64,000 bases of DNA from Paenibacillus herberti (GCF_002233675.1 NZ_NMUQ01000002.1:429852-493851), one strand, 5' to 3'; numbered from the stretch's first letter, positions 47,444-56,851 are shown. Program-made: numbers and translations. The notes: generated from the sequence alone by a model not told the origin.

Positions 47444-48637
47444 TTAGCCTCTCTGCTTCTTGCTCCTCAGCTCGCGGCGCTTCTCTCGCATTTCGGGTAG
47501 CTTTCGGAAGATTTCTGGCCAGGATGAAAGCAAATCTCTTTCCTTAAGTAGGATATACCCGAATTTGAGAGTTTCTATCGACAAAATAATTGGCAACCTC
47601 AGCAGACTTCTCTCGTTTTTTACCAGTGTGTAGAATCGATTCTCATAGGAATGCTTGCGCACGAACAGCGAAACTGCGGCCCGGCCGCCTTCCTTCCAGC
47701 CTCTTGCATGAAGTGCACGAGCTTCCGACACGTAAAGCGCCTGCCAGCCGAGCAACTGGGCCCTCCAGGCCGCATCCACATCCTCCTTATATGCAAAAAA
47801 CGTCTCATCAAAAAACTCGCCCCGAATACTGACATGCTCCATCATGCTCCGGCGATACATCGCGGCGGCTCCCGAGACGCCAAACGTCTCGCCGCCGACC
47901 AGCCAAGCCGCTGCCGGCTCGCCCGCTCCGCGATCGCGCGCTTGGCGCGCGGCGTCCAACTCCAGCCCTGTGCTATCGATGAGCGCCTCCGCTGGCAGGC
48001 GGTCCAGCCATGCTTGGACCGCCCCCGGCAATGTGCCGCCGTCTGGCGGCGCGGCAGCGGCCGCTTCGCCCTCAGGCCGTACCAAAGCCCGCTGCCCCGC
48101 GGCTATGCTCGCGGCCAACTCAAGCTCCCGGCCTTGCGCAGCCGCGGCCTCACCGCCGCTTGCTGCGCCTACAGCCAGCCCTTCGGCAGGCTGGCGCACG
48201 AGCATGCCGGTCGCGCTACCCGCTTCCGGGCAGCGCTCCAACTGCTCTACGAGCAGCCGAACATAATCCGGATGCATACGCACATCCGGATTAAGCACGA
48301 GCGCGTAGTCGCTGTCCGCCTCCGCGAGGGCCCTATTTTGCCCGCCGGCGAACCCCGTGTTCTCAGGGCTCTCAACGACCGTCAGCCCCCCGCCGATACG
48401 ACGCAGAAGCTCTGCGGTGCCGTCGCTGGACGCATTGTCCAGCACGACGATCTTTTCGATAGGATAGCTCTGTGCCCGAATGCATTCCAGACAACCCTCG
48501 ATATCTTCCACACTATTGTAAGTCACGATATGGACGCTTACCGTCCCCCGGACATCGGCGGCAGCAGAGCCTTGCGCCCCGCTGCCGCCGATGTCCGGAG
48601 ACAGCGACTGACGCGCCGCCGAATTCGTCATGTTCAT
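47444..48637 (-). CDS. Family 2 glycosyltransferase with Ala-rich insertion
   Basis: 397-residue GT2 enzyme of the WbbL/rhamnosyltransferase type. VSVHIVTYNSVEDIEGCL (about 33-50), VVLDNASSDGT (64-74), PENTGFAGGQNRA (91-103), DYALVLNPDVR (110-120; Asn-Pro-Asp replaces DxD) and the acceptor segment FFDETFFAYKEDVDAAWRAQLLGW (275-298). Residues 150-215, within the catalytic domain, are an Ala/Gly/Glu-rich insertion absent from most relatives. No good ribosome binding site precedes the ATG at 48637; a TnpB element begins 38 bp upstream and has displaced the original promoter region. Confidence 0.88.
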   Translation of the reverse strand: MNMTNSAARQSLSPDIGGSGAQGSAAADVRGTVSVHIVTYNSVEDIEGCLECIRAQSYPIEKIVVLDNASSDGTAELLRRIGGGLTVVESPENTGFAGGQNRALAEADSDYALVLNPDVRMHPDYVRLLVEQLERCPEAGSATGMLVRQPAEGLAVGAASGGEAAAAQGRELELAASIAAGQRALVRPEGEAAAAAPPDGGTLPGAVQAWLDRLPAEALIDSTGLELDAARQARDRGAGEPAAAWLVGGETFGVSGAAAMYRRSMMEHVSIRGEFFDETFFAYKEDVDAAWRAQLLGWQALYVSEARALHARGWKEGGRAAVSLFVRKHSYENRFYTLVKNERSLLRLPIILSIETLKFGYILLKERDLLSSWPEIFRKLPEMREKRRELRSKKQRG

Positions 48638-48674
48638 TTATACATCGAACCCGCCTTCCGAAATAACCTTCTGT

Positions 48675-48800
48675 TTGAACACTCCCGCCACCTACAGAAG
48701 CCTATAGAGGTGGGGGATTCTTGCGAACAGAGAAGCAGCCCTCTCTTTTTTAGCAAGCGATCTCTGCGGTTCCCGCAGTTCAGTTGGCGTCACCCAACAA
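48675..48800 (-). ncRNA. Putative omega RNA (reRNA) at tnpB 3' end
   Basis: In IS200/IS605 elements the guide RNA of TnpB spans the end of tnpB and the right end of the element. Here that stretch holds a GC hairpin (CTGCGGGAACCGCAG), a T-poor linker, and the right-end hairpin CCCCCACCTC/GTAGGTGGCGGG. The guide would start right after TTCAA, i.e. ACAGAAGGTTATTTCG reading from 48674 downwards on the minus strand. Inferred from family knowledge. Confidence 0.5.
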
Positions 48801-49887
48801 GCAAACGAAGTCCTTCTTTCAGGATGTTCCTACTGGCATTATGATCTCGGTCATGCTGCGTGCCACAATCGGAACAGCTCCATTCCCTTATGCTCAGCTG
48901 TTTGACTTCGGGATTACGGAACCCGCAAACATGACACAGTTGACTGGACGGATAGTTTTTCGCCACAACACTTAACTGGCGGCCATACCAAGCCGCCTTA
49001 TAGGTCAGCATCATGCGCATCATTGCCCAACTGACTTCCGCGATCGACTTGGCCAGCTTATGGTTTTTCATTAAGTTCGTTACTTGCAAATCTTCCACAC
49101 AGATCGTTTGGTTTTCACGAATCCATCGGGTCGAGAGCTGGTGCAGAAAGTCCTGTCGACAGTTGGCGATTTTCTCATGTATACGAGCGATCTTCTGCAT
49201 CGCTTTCTGATTGTTCGATCCGCCTGGTGTACGCCTAGACAAGCGGCGTTGCCAAAACGCCAGTTTCTTTTCGTACGCGCGGAGGTGTTTGGGGTTGGAA
49301 ACGACCTCTCCGTTACTACAAACCGCAAACGATTTGATGCCTAAGTCAACGCCAAGGACGACGTCCAACTTCGGAAGGGGTTGCATCTCCACTTCGCTTA
49401 GAAGGGAAACAAAGTAATTGCCGCTTGGATTCTTGCGAATCGTAGCCGATAGGATTCGACCCTCCACCTCTCTGGACTTAGCAAAGCGGATCCATCCCAG
49501 CTTTGGCAATTTTAATCGATTGCCTTCAATGGCGATATTACCGTTTGTATATCTAGTTGTATAGCTTTGTACAGGATTCCGTTTCGATTTAAACCGAGGG
49601 GCCTCGTTCTGCTTCTGGTGAAAACGTGAAAAGGCATCCGCTAGATCCCGAAGGGAGGATTGCAAGGCAATGCTGTCCACTTCCCTCAGCCAGGGAAAGA
49701 TGCTCTTAAGAGGAGGCAGTCCCGTGGCACAAGCGTGGTAAGATCGTGCTTTCCCAATTTCGGCTTGATTCCACTTATCCAGGAAATAGTTGAAGACGAA
49801 ACGGGCGCAGCCAATCGTTTTCTGGATAAGCACGATTTGCTCTTGAGTCGGATAGATGCGGAAGCGAAAAGCTTTATGATGGAACAA
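48790..49887 (-). CDS. tnpB: TnpB RNA-guided endonuclease
   Basis: 365 residues from TTG at 49887 ([17 protein letters not shown]), behind AAAGGTGG; an upstream in-frame start at 49947 lacks a ribosome binding site. All RuvC catalytic residues are present: Asp181 in GVDLGIKSF, Glu265 in CVEDLQ, Asp348 in HDRDHNAS. The zinc finger CHVC...CSDC is at 318-341. N-terminal WED/REC-like part about 1-170. The family cuts DNA guided by the omega RNA and helps keep the element at its site. Looks intact. Confidence 0.9.
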   Translation of the reverse strand: MFHHKAFRFRIYPTQEQIVLIQKTIGCARFVFNYFLDKWNQAEIGKARSYHACATGLPPLKSIFPWLREVDSIALQSSLRDLADAFSRFHQKQNEAPRFKSKRNPVQSYTTRYTNGNIAIEGNRLKLPKLGWIRFAKSREVEGRILSATIRKNPSGNYFVSLLSEVEMQPLPKLDVVLGVDLGIKSFAVCSNGEVVSNPKHLRAYEKKLAFWQRRLSRRTPGGSNNQKAMQKIARIHEKIANCRQDFLHQLSTRWIRENQTICVEDLQVTNLMKNHKLAKSIAEVSWAMMRMMLTYKAAWYGRQLSVVAKNYPSSQLCHVCGFRNPEVKQLSIREWSCSDCGTQHDRDHNASRNILKEGLRLLVG

Positions 49888-50279
49888 CCACCTTTCACCT
49901 CCGATCCATGAATTTGCTTTTATTATAGCACATACGTTCGTAATCATGCATCAAAAAAACACCGATTCACCCCCCCTTGTAGAAGAGGGAGTCTTCTTGG
50001 TTATATCAAGATAAAAAATAACCCCTGTTCCTTGTAGAAACAAAATGGCCGATAACCTCAACAATCTGGTCATATGAAAAAAGAATGGATTGTTCATGGA
50101 GGATTCATGTTCAAGTTGTAAGCTTGAAGAAACAATATGCCGGTAGGCTTCGTCCTTATTTGGAACAAGAGAAGCGGGAGTCTGGGAATTGGCAGTTAGG
50201 GAAACCACAAAGAAGCTCTATAGAGTGGACAAGTCTAAACCTTTGTTAACAATCGATTTAGAGAGGAAGATTCAACCCT
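49888..50279. other. IS left end and AraC upstream region
   Basis: 49888-50004 holds the left end of the TnpB element and its promoter (a TATAAT-like element near 49925 on the minus strand). 50005-50279 is upstream of the AraC gene and, before the insertion, of the GT2 gene. It contains a short palindrome TTGTTAACAA near 50239-50248. No gene was recognised. Confidence 0.5.
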
Positions 50280-51128
50280 ATGTCAATAATCGAGGAGGCT
50301 AGAAGGCTCGAGCCGATAGAGTCAGCGGATGACAGCCAAGGAACGCGCGTTATTTTGTGTGACTACTCCCGGCACCTTCAGCCATTTCAGCAATCGATGC
50401 GCGGCGGGTTGGAGACCTATCTGTTCCGCCTGCAAACGGAAGGAGAAGCTACTGTACTGCTGGACGGTCGGATGACCAACGTCGTGCCCGGTGATTTGTT
50501 GCTTTTCCCTCCTGGAGAAGCCTATGAGATCGCCATTCAAGCTCCTGGTCCTGGTAGCCGCTTCGGTGCCAGCGCCGATTATTTCCTAATGGCGAGCGGA
50601 CCATGGCTGGACCGCTGGTGGCAAGAGCAGCCGCGGCCTCGCCGCGCCAGGATTGCCGATGACGGCAAAATCCTCGGCATCTGGCAACAGCTTTCGCTAG
50701 AAAGTAGGCGTCTCGACGGCGGCAGTCCAGCGATTTTTTCCGCTCTGCTGCAGGCATTATGCCTGCTTCTGGAGCGGGCCATCTCGGAGGCTCCCTCCAA
50801 AGGAGGAGCTGCGGCTTTGCTCGCTGTGAAGCTGAAACATTTTGTCGAAGCCCATGCCACCACTGTCTTCACGCTTGAAGAGGCGGCCGCCCATGCCGGT
50901 ATCAGCAAAACGCGCGCCGTCCACCTGTTCAAACAGGAGACCGGCAGCTCAATTATGCAGTACGCTCAACAGGTTCGCCTCGCGCTTGCGCTGCGGCTAA
51001 TGGACAATAGCCAGCTGACGCTGGAACAAATCGCGGAGGAATCGGGGTTTGGGACGTACACGTATTTACACCGTGTTTTTCGCGAGCGCTATGGGGTTTC
51101 GCCGGGAGGTTATCGACGGCGGGAGTAG
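50280..51128 (+). CDS. AraC-family transcriptional regulator
   Basis: 282-residue regulator with an N-terminal cupin-like sensory domain (about 20-130; TVLLDGRMTNVVPGDLLLFPPGEAYEI) and a C-terminal pair of helix-turn-helices (about 185-280; FTLEEAAAHAGISKTRAVHLFKQETG and LTLEQIAEESGFGTYTYLHRVFRERYGVSPGGYRR). Such proteins typically sense sugars; target genes are unknown. ATG follows GAGAGGAAG. It lies between glycan genes but no operator could be identified. Confidence 0.88.
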   Translation: MSIIEEARRLEPIESADDSQGTRVILCDYSRHLQPFQQSMRGGLETYLFRLQTEGEATVLLDGRMTNVVPGDLLLFPPGEAYEIAIQAPGPGSRFGASADYFLMASGPWLDRWWQEQPRPRRARIADDGKILGIWQQLSLESRRLDGGSPAIFSALLQALCLLLERAISEAPSKGGAAALLAVKLKHFVEAHATTVFTLEEAAAHAGISKTRAVHLFKQETGSSIMQYAQQVRLALALRLMDNSQLTLEQIAEESGFGTYTYLHRVFRERYGVSPGGYRRRE

Positions 51129-51559
51129 CGGGTGCGCCATGATTTCTCAATCAACTACATCCATGGATGAAGGCGATGATGATATAGGAGCTTTCACAGA
51201 AAAAAATGAATTCAGAAGTAGAGTTAGCAACTTTTCTGCTGGAATTTTCATCCCGATGAACGGCCGAGCGTGGAACTAGGCCGCTAGCTTCCGCGATGAG
51301 ATTTAGGAGACTACGGCGATGGGGAGCTCTGCGAGGGTTCCGGCTGCTGAGGTTTTAACAGTGCCTCCCTAGCCAACGAGCTAGGAAACATGACTTTACG
51401 GTGGAGTTGGCAGAACGTTGATCATACCAGCCTTAAGCATCCTTGCATCGATAAAATATTACTGGAATGATTTATATAATTTGTCATACAACCCAACCCA
51501 TATAACGGTTTATGTTATACTCAATCTATATATTCTTTAGTAGAAAGCAGGCTATATTC
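51129..51559. other. Intergenic stretch upstream of galU
   Basis: About 430 bp. It must contain the end of the AraC transcript and the galU promoter (TTGTCA at 51481-51486 and AT-rich sequence to 51540, no unambiguous pair). A short hairpin CCTAGC-CAAC-GAGCTAGG lies near 51367. No gene or RNA motif was recognised. Confidence 0.5.
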
Positions 51560-52444
51560 ATGACCATTCGAAAAGCAATTATACCTGCGGCTGGTTTAGG
51601 AACCCGTTTTTTGCCAGCCACCAAGGCGATGCCAAAAGAAATGCTCCCAATTGTCGACAAACCGACCATTCAGTACATAATTGAAGAGGCTGTTGCTTCG
51701 GGTATTGAAGATATTATTATTGTTACAGGTAAAGGGAAACGCGCTATCGAGGATCATTTTGATTTCTCTTTTGAACTGGAGCATCACCTCGCCTCGAAAA
51801 ACAAATGGGATCTTCTCGAGTCCGTGACCAAGCCCTCCAACATTGCGGATATCCATTATATTCGACAAAAGGAACCTAAAGGACTAGGTCACGCCATTTG
51901 GTGCGCCAGAAAGTTCATTGGCAATGAGCCCTTTGCCGTACTGCTCGGTGACGACATCGTCGAGTCTGACACGCCTTGCTTGAAGCAGCTTATTGATGTG
52001 TATGATCAGTACGAAGCTTCCGTAGTAGGTGTGCAAGAAGTTCCATGGAGTGAAGTTTCACGATATGGAATAATTGAGCCCGAGCAAGTTTCTTCTCACC
52101 TTTTTAAAACGAATGGCTTTATAGAAAAACCAGCCCGTGAAGTAGCACCTTCAAATCTCGCCATCATGGGACGCTATATTTTGACCCCTGAGATATTTGA
52201 TATATTGGGGAATCAAGAGGCAGGCGTTGGCGGGGAGATTCAATTAACCGATGCTATTTCGTTACTTAATGAAAAACAAACAATATATGCTTGCAACTTT
52301 GAAGGAAAGCGTCATGATGTCGGAGAAAAGTTCGGCTTCGTTCAAACGACTATCCATTATGCATTGCAGCATCCCGAGCTGCGTGAGAAGACTCTCAAGT
52401 ATATAAACAGTCTTGTTAGTGAGAATACAGTCTCTTCGAAGTAA
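51560..52444 (+). CDS. galU: UTP-glucose-1-phosphate uridylyltransferase
   Basis: 294-residue enzyme making UDP-glucose, precursor for surface glycans, glycolipids and teichoic acid decoration. Motifs: [42 protein letters not shown] at the N-terminus, then [13 protein letters not shown] and the C-terminal [25 protein letters not shown] at 51560 is supported by the family N-terminus; the ribosome binding site is weak (AGCAGG). Convergent with the rfb operon and shares its terminator. Confidence 0.95.
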   Translation: MTIRKAIIPAAGLGTRFLPATKAMPKEMLPIVDKPTIQYIIEEAVASGIEDIIIVTGKGKRAIEDHFDFSFELEHHLASKNKWDLLESVTKPSNIADIHYIRQKEPKGLGHAIWCARKFIGNEPFAVLLGDDIVESDTPCLKQLIDVYDQYEASVVGVQEVPWSEVSRYGIIEPEQVSSHLFKTNGFIEKPAREVAPSNLAIMGRYILTPEIFDILGNQEAGVGGEIQLTDAISLLNEKQTIYACNFEGKRHDVGEKFGFVQTTIHYALQHPELREKTLKYINSLVSENTVSSK

Positions 52445-52447
52445 CCA

Positions 52448-52496
52448 TAAAGAGCTACCCGATAGTCATTTTGTTGACTATCGGGTAGCTCTTTAT
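52448..52496. terminator. Strong bidirectional terminator, galU / rfbD
   Basis: A 20-bp stem (AAAGAGCTACCCGATAGTCA and its complement) with a TTTTGT loop. A T-tail follows on the plus strand (CTCTTTATTT); the mirror arm AAAGAGC serves the minus strand. The stop codon of rfbD (52493-52495) lies within the right arm. Confidence 0.9.
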
Positions 52497-53374
52497 TTGG
52501 GTTCATTCATAAACGCCTTCAGCGCATCTCTCCACTCGGGAAGATCGTTCAACCCGTTCACACGGATTGCCCCGTGATCCATCACCGAATACCCAGGCCG
52601 CGGCGCTGGTCGCGGGAACTCCTCCGTTGTGCATGGATTAACCTGTACTTGTAAGCCAGCCTCTTCAAAGATAGCTTGCGCGAACTCATACCATGTACAA
52701 ATACCACTATTGGAAGCATGGTAGATCCCGTAGGCTTCCGTCCCGGCAAGCTCCAGTAAAAAGGCCGCAAGGTCCTTCGTATACGTAGGCGATCCATATT
52801 GATCATTAACTACGCTCAGACTATCTCGCTCCGCCCCCAGCTTCAGCATCGTTTTCACAAAGTTGGCGCCATGCTGGCCGTACACCCAAGAGGTGCGCAC
52901 AATAAACCAGCGATCATGCAACGACTGTACAAGTTGCTCTCCTGCTAGCTTGGACTTGCCATAAACGGTCAGTGGGTTCGTCGCGTCGTATTCTTGATAA
53001 GGCGTACTCCCCTTACCATCGAATACATAATCCGTGCTGACATAAATCAGCTTAGCCCCAGCTTCACGCGCGGCGATAGCAATGTTTCGGGTCCCTGCTG
53101 CATTGACCTGATAGGCTCCATCCGGATCGGACTCCGCCAGGTCTACGGCTGTATAAGCCGCACAGTGAATGATCACATCCGGCTTAGTTGCAGTAGCTGC
53201 AGCCCGGCATTGTTCGAGTGAAGTGATGTCCAGTTGTTCACGGGACATTCCGACAATTTCAAGTCCCGAACCCTGCTTCCATAGAGTCAACTCCCGGCCT
53301 AATTGTCCGTTAGCCCCAGTGACCAATACCTTCAACTTTTGAATAGAGTTGCCAACGGATGAAGAGCTTATCAT
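52493..53374 (-). CDS. rfbD: dTDP-4-dehydrorhamnose reductase
   Basis: 293-residue short-chain dehydrogenase doing the last step to dTDP-L-rhamnose. VLVTGANGQLGRELTL (NADPH site, about 15-30), CAAYTAVDLAE, YVSTDYVFDGKGSTPYQE, YGKSKLAGE (catalytic Tyr-x3-Lys). Starts with ATG overlapping the rfbB stop by 4 nt (ATGA). Last gene of the glycan operon. Confidence 0.95.
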   Translation of the reverse strand: MISSSSVGNSIQKLKVLVTGANGQLGRELTLWKQGSGLEIVGMSREQLDITSLEQCRAAATATKPDVIIHCAAYTAVDLAESDPDGAYQVNAAGTRNIAIAAREAGAKLIYVSTDYVFDGKGSTPYQEYDATNPLTVYGKSKLAGEQLVQSLHDRWFIVRTSWVYGQHGANFVKTMLKLGAERDSLSVVNDQYGSPTYTKDLAAFLLELAGTEAYGIYHASNSGICTWYEFAQAIFEEAGLQVQVNPCTTEEFPRPAPRPGYSVMDHGAIRVNGLNDLPEWRDALKAFMNEPK

Positions 53375-54402
53375 CCCTTGCTCCCAGCTTCCTTTAAGCG
53401 ATCCCCATACTGTGTATCAAAGTACTGCTTGTAGGCTCCACTGGAAACACCCTTCATCCACTCTTCGTTATCCAGATACCAACGGATTGTGGCACGAATG
53501 CCGGACTCATAATCATATTTCGGCGTCCATCCCAGCTCATTGCGGATTTTATCGGCATCAATCGCATAACGGCGATCATGTCCAAGACGGTCTTTAACGA
53601 ATTGAATAAGCGATTCCGGCTTGCCCAGTTCCTCCAAAATCGTTTTGACCACCTGAATATTGTTCCGCTCATTACGTCCGCCAACGTTATAAATCTCGCC
53701 GTTCACGCCCTTGTGGATGACCAAATCAATTGCACTACAATGATCTTCGACGTACAGCCAATCGCGCACATTCAGACCGTCGCCATAGACTGGAAGCGGC
53801 TTGTCTTGAAGGGCGTTTTGAATCATGAGTGGAATCAGTTTCTCAGGGAACTGATACGGTCCATAGTTGTTGGAGCAACGGGTAATGTTGACCGACAGGC
53901 CGAAAGTCTCATGATAAGCACGGACGAGCAGATCCGCACCGGCCTTACTAGCCGAGTAAGGGCTGTTCGCTGAGAGTGGAGTTTGTTCCGTGAACAAACC
54001 CGTCTCACCAAGAGTTCCGTATACCTCATCAGTCGAAACTTGAACGAACTTTTTAACATGGAATTGTTTGGACAGCTCTAGCAGGGTCTGAGTACCAAGT
54101 ACATTTGTTTTCACAAACACATCCGGCTCCAAAATGCTGCGATCAACGTGCGATTCCGCTGCAAAGTTGGCTACAACGTCAATTCCTTCTTGGAACAGAA
54201 ACTCCAATTCTGCACGATTTGTGATATCCGCTTTAACGAAGCGGTAATTCGGATGGTTTTCAACTGACTTGAGATTCTCCAGATTACCCGCGTACGTCAG
54301 GACATCCAGATTTATAATTTCATACTGAGGATAATTTTCCGCCATGTATAAAACAAAATTACTTCCTATAAATCCGGCCCCGCCGGTTACAAGCAGCTTC
54401 AT
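53371..54402 (-). CDS. rfbB: dTDP-glucose 4,6-dehydratase
   Basis: 343-residue NAD-dependent SDR enzyme, second step of dTDP-rhamnose synthesis. LVTGGAGFIGSNFVLYM (NAD site), NFAAESHVDRSI, VSTDEVYGTLGE (Thr-Asp-Glu catalytic), SPYSASKAGADLLVRAY (Tyr-x3-Lys). Normal length. ATG follows AAAGGAA. Translationally coupled to rfbD. Confidence 0.96.
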   Translation of the reverse strand: MKLLVTGGAGFIGSNFVLYMAENYPQYEIINLDVLTYAGNLENLKSVENHPNYRFVKADITNRAELEFLFQEGIDVVANFAAESHVDRSILEPDVFVKTNVLGTQTLLELSKQFHVKKFVQVSTDEVYGTLGETGLFTEQTPLSANSPYSASKAGADLLVRAYHETFGLSVNITRCSNNYGPYQFPEKLIPLMIQNALQDKPLPVYGDGLNVRDWLYVEDHCSAIDLVIHKGVNGEIYNVGGRNERNNIQVVKTILEELGKPESLIQFVKDRLGHDRRYAIDADKIRNELGWTPKYDYESGIRATIRWYLDNEEWMKGVSSGAYKQYFDTQYGDRLKEAGSKG

Positions 54403-54428
54403 CTGGCAACGTTCCTTTCCGTTAGGGC

Positions 54429-54986
54429 TCAGCCCTCAAAAATAAAATTGAAATCAGCATCCGCCAATGCGGGATGCTTGCCGTCCTTATCCGAGAGAAT
54501 TGGCTTGCTCACCGGCCAATCGATATTTAAGGCAGGATCATTCCAAGCAATACCGCGGTCATTCTCAGCAGAGTAGAGCTCATCAACTTTATATTGTACT
54601 TCGGAATTAGGAACAAGAGTACAGAAGCCATGGGCGAAGCCCTGCGGCACCAGCAACTGGCGATGATTCGCAGCGCTTAGAATAAATCCTTGCCATTGAC
54701 CAAATGTAGGTGAGCCTTTGCGAATATCTACCACAACATCATACAGAGCACCAGAAGTACAGCGAACCAGCTTAGTTTGAGCCTTGGGATTCGATTGATA
54801 ATGGAGACCCCGAAGCACACCAGCTTCAATGGATAAGGAGTGATTGTCCTGAATGAACTGGTAAGCAATTCCGTGCTGATGATATCGGCTTTCATTATAA
54901 CTTTCAACGAAAAAGCCGCGATGATCTCCATGTACTATCGGCTCGATTAGCTTTAAGCCTGCTAGTCTAGTCTCAACAACGTTCAC
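54429..54986 (-). CDS. rfbC: dTDP-4-dehydrorhamnose 3,5-epimerase
   Basis: 185-residue cupin-fold epimerase, third step of dTDP-rhamnose synthesis. HGDHRGFFVESYN (about 20-32), FIQDNHSLSIEAGVLRGLHYQ (catalytic His about 62) and VPQGFAHGFCTL. GTG start at 54986 behind AGAGGCAGG. Follows rfbA by 112 nt and precedes rfbB by 26 nt. Confidence 0.95.
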   Translation of the reverse strand: MNVVETRLAGLKLIEPIVHGDHRGFFVESYNESRYHQHGIAYQFIQDNHSLSIEAGVLRGLHYQSNPKAQTKLVRCTSGALYDVVVDIRKGSPTFGQWQGFILSAANHRQLLVPQGFAHGFCTLVPNSEVQYKVDELYSAENDRGIAWNDPALNIDWPVSKPILSDKDGKHPALADADFNFIFEG

Positions 54987-55098
54987 TTCAGCACCTGCCT
55001 CTTTTTCCCACTTTTTTCGAGCTAATTGGCTTGTTCTAGGATTTTCTCTACTTCTGAAAAGCTGAGCACACCTTGCAAAAACTTAACCTTGAATGTCC

Positions 55099-55842
55099 TC
55101 ACATCTTCAACTTACCAAATTCTTCACCCAGCACCAGATCCTTGGCCAGCTCATTAGCATGGGTCAACGAGGCATGGGTACCGGCGTCTGTCCACCAACC
55201 ATTTAAAATATCATATGACAACGAATTAGATTTGATATAGGCATTGTTAACATCTGTTATTTCCAATTCACCGCGACCGGAAGGCTTCAAAGTTTTCACG
55301 ATGTCGAATACGCGGCTGTCATACATATAAATGCCCGTAACAGCATAGCTGCTTTTAGGCTGAGCAGGCTTTTCCTCGATAGATACTATCCGGTCTCCTT
55401 CGAGCTCTGGTACGCCGTAACGCTGCGGATCGTGAACTTCTTGAATAAGGATTTTAGCCCCTTCTCCCTGTTTCCGGAAATTCTCTGCATATTCAGCGAT
55501 AGAATCGGAGAAAACATTGTCGCCAAGAATAACGATCATCTGATCCTTACCAACGAATTGCTCGGCCAATCCAAGTGCCTGCGCAATGCCGCCAGCCTTA
55601 TCCTGCACTTTATAGGTCAGTGACACACCGAACTCATAACCACTTCCAAGCAGATTGACCACATCACCCATGTACTCCTTGCCCGTCACAATAAGAATGT
55701 CCTCAATCCCGGACTCCTTTAGCTTTGCAATCGAATAATAAATCATCGGATATTTTCCAACGGGAAGAAGATGCTTATTAGTTACTTTGGTTAAAGGAAA
55801 CAGGCGGGAGCCCGTCCCGCCTGCTAGAATGATACCCTTCAG
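55099..55842 (-). CDS. rfbA: Glucose-1-phosphate thymidylyltransferase, likely CTG start
   Basis: 247-residue first enzyme of dTDP-rhamnose synthesis if read from CTG at 55842. This frame gives (M)KGIILAGGTGSRLFPLTKVTNKHLLPVGKYPM, the standard RfbA N-terminus, with AAAGGA 9 nt upstream. No ATG, GTG or TTG stands near that position, and the first in-frame ATG (55746) would delete the nucleotide-binding loop. The rest is intact: [71 protein letters not shown]. Slightly shorter than the 290-residue RmlA type, as in the short RfbA group. Upstream at 58685-59346 lies a broken copy with a normal ATG. Confidence 0.85.
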   Translation of the reverse strand: MKGIILAGGTGSRLFPLTKVTNKHLLPVGKYPMIYYSIAKLKESGIEDILIVTGKEYMGDVVNLLGSGYEFGVSLTYKVQDKAGGIAQALGLAEQFVGKDQMIVILGDNVFSDSIAEYAENFRKQGEGAKILIQEVHDPQRYGVPELEGDRIVSIEEKPAQPKSSYAVTGIYMYDSRVFDIVKTLKPSGRGELEITDVNNAYIKSNSLSYDILNGWWTDAGTHASLTHANELAKDLVLGEEFGKLKM

Positions 55843-55870
55843 GATGTTCAGTCCTTTCCTTTAGAGATTA

Positions 55871-56851
55871 TTAGATTTTTCTTAATCGTTGAGGATACTC
55901 TACTGATTGCTTCTCCTCGACAGCACCAACCACTTCTCTAGTTAAATAGAGAGGACGTCTTTTAGACTCATTATAGATTCGACCGATGTATTCACCTATT
56001 ATCCCCAGCGTCATTAACTGAACACCACTAAAGAAAAGTATAGCTACCATAAGCGAAGGATAGCCGGGCACAGGGTTTCCATACAAAAACGTACTTATGA
56101 TCATATATATAGCATATATAAAACTGGCAAAAGATACTGTCACACCAAAATAAGTAAAAAGCTGTAGTGGGGCAAAGGTAAAGGAAGTAATTCCTTCTAT
56201 TGCAAAATTCCATAATTTCCAAAAGTTAAAACTGCTTTTTCCCGAATGTCTTGGATCTCTTAAATAAGGAATGCTTGTTTGTTTGAATCCAACCCAACTA
56301 AACAGACCTTTCATGAATCGATGTTGCTCCTTTAATTGCTTTAAGGCATCCACTACAGGACGAGACATCAACCGAAAATCTCCTGTATCTGCGGGAATAT
56401 CAATGTTGGTCATCTTCCTAATTGTTCTATAGAAGAGATGTGCCGTTAGTTTCTTCATTCTCGTTTCGCCTTCACGCCTAATACGAGTTGCATAAACAAC
56501 GTCGTAACCCTCTCTCCATTTGTCAATCATAGTTGGGATGAGTTCAGGAGGATCTTGAAGATCTGCATCGATTGGAATAATTACATCACCCATGCAAAAA
56601 TCAATACCTGCGGTCATAGCAACTTCTTTTCCAAAATTACGTGATAGATCAATTGCTTTAACTCTAGCATCCCGATCAGCTATCTCTTTTAGCCGTTCCC
56701 AAGTATCATCCTTACTTCCATCATTAACACAAACGATCTCATAGTTAAGGTTTAGTTTTCCTAATACTGAGGTCATTCTTTCATAAAAAAAATATATATT
56801 TGATCCCTCGTTATACATTGGTGCCACTATAGAAACCATTGGTGAGTCCAT
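55871..56851 (-). CDS. GtrB/DPM1-like family 2 glycosyltransferase
   Basis: 326-residue membrane GT2 enzyme. Catalytic domain about 1-230: VSIVAPMYNEGSNIYFFYERM, VCVNDGSKDDTW, DADLQDPPEL (DxD), and RMKKLTAHLFYRTIRKM. Two C-terminal membrane helices (about 232-255 and 266-290). Such proteins (GtrB, YkcC, CsbB) transfer a sugar to undecaprenyl phosphate on the cytosolic face for later use outside by a GT-C enzyme. The neighbouring membrane protein (57190-58683) could be that partner. ATG follows AAAGGAG. Confidence 0.88.
   Translation of the reverse strand: MDSPMVSIVAPMYNEGSNIYFFYERMTSVLGKLNLNYEIVCVNDGSKDDTWERLKEIADRDARVKAIDLSRNFGKEVAMTAGIDFCMGDVIIPIDADLQDPPELIPTMIDKWREGYDVVYATRIRREGETRMKKLTAHLFYRTIRKMTNIDIPADTGDFRLMSRPVVDALKQLKEQHRFMKGLFSWVGFKQTSIPYLRDPRHSGKSSFNFWKLWNFAIEGITSFTFAPLQLFTYFGVTVSFASFIYAIYMIISTFLYGNPVPGYPSLMVAILFFSGVQLMTLGIIGEYIGRIYNESKRRPLYLTREVVGAVEEKQSVEYPQRLRKI

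Larger units (their letters stand above)
48675..50004 (-). mobile_element. TnpB-only IS605/IS1341-type element
   Basis: The element carries tnpB but no tnpA (Y1 transposase). Left end: just inside TTGAT (minus strand 50009-50005) there is a hairpin around CTCCCTCTTCTACAAGGGG. Right end: hairpin CCCCCACCTC...GTAGGTGG and then GTGTTCAA ending at 48675, 3' of tnpB. The TTGAT flank and subterminal hairpins match the IS200/IS605 superfamily; the ends are set by eye. Confidence 0.7.

Noticed and set aside
46979-47500. Open frames on both strands over the heptamer array, giving repetitive RTQNAER- or AFCVLRS-type peptides
   Set aside because: A stop-free 7-bp unit keeps all frames open by itself; flanking codons and ribosome binding sites do not support a gene.
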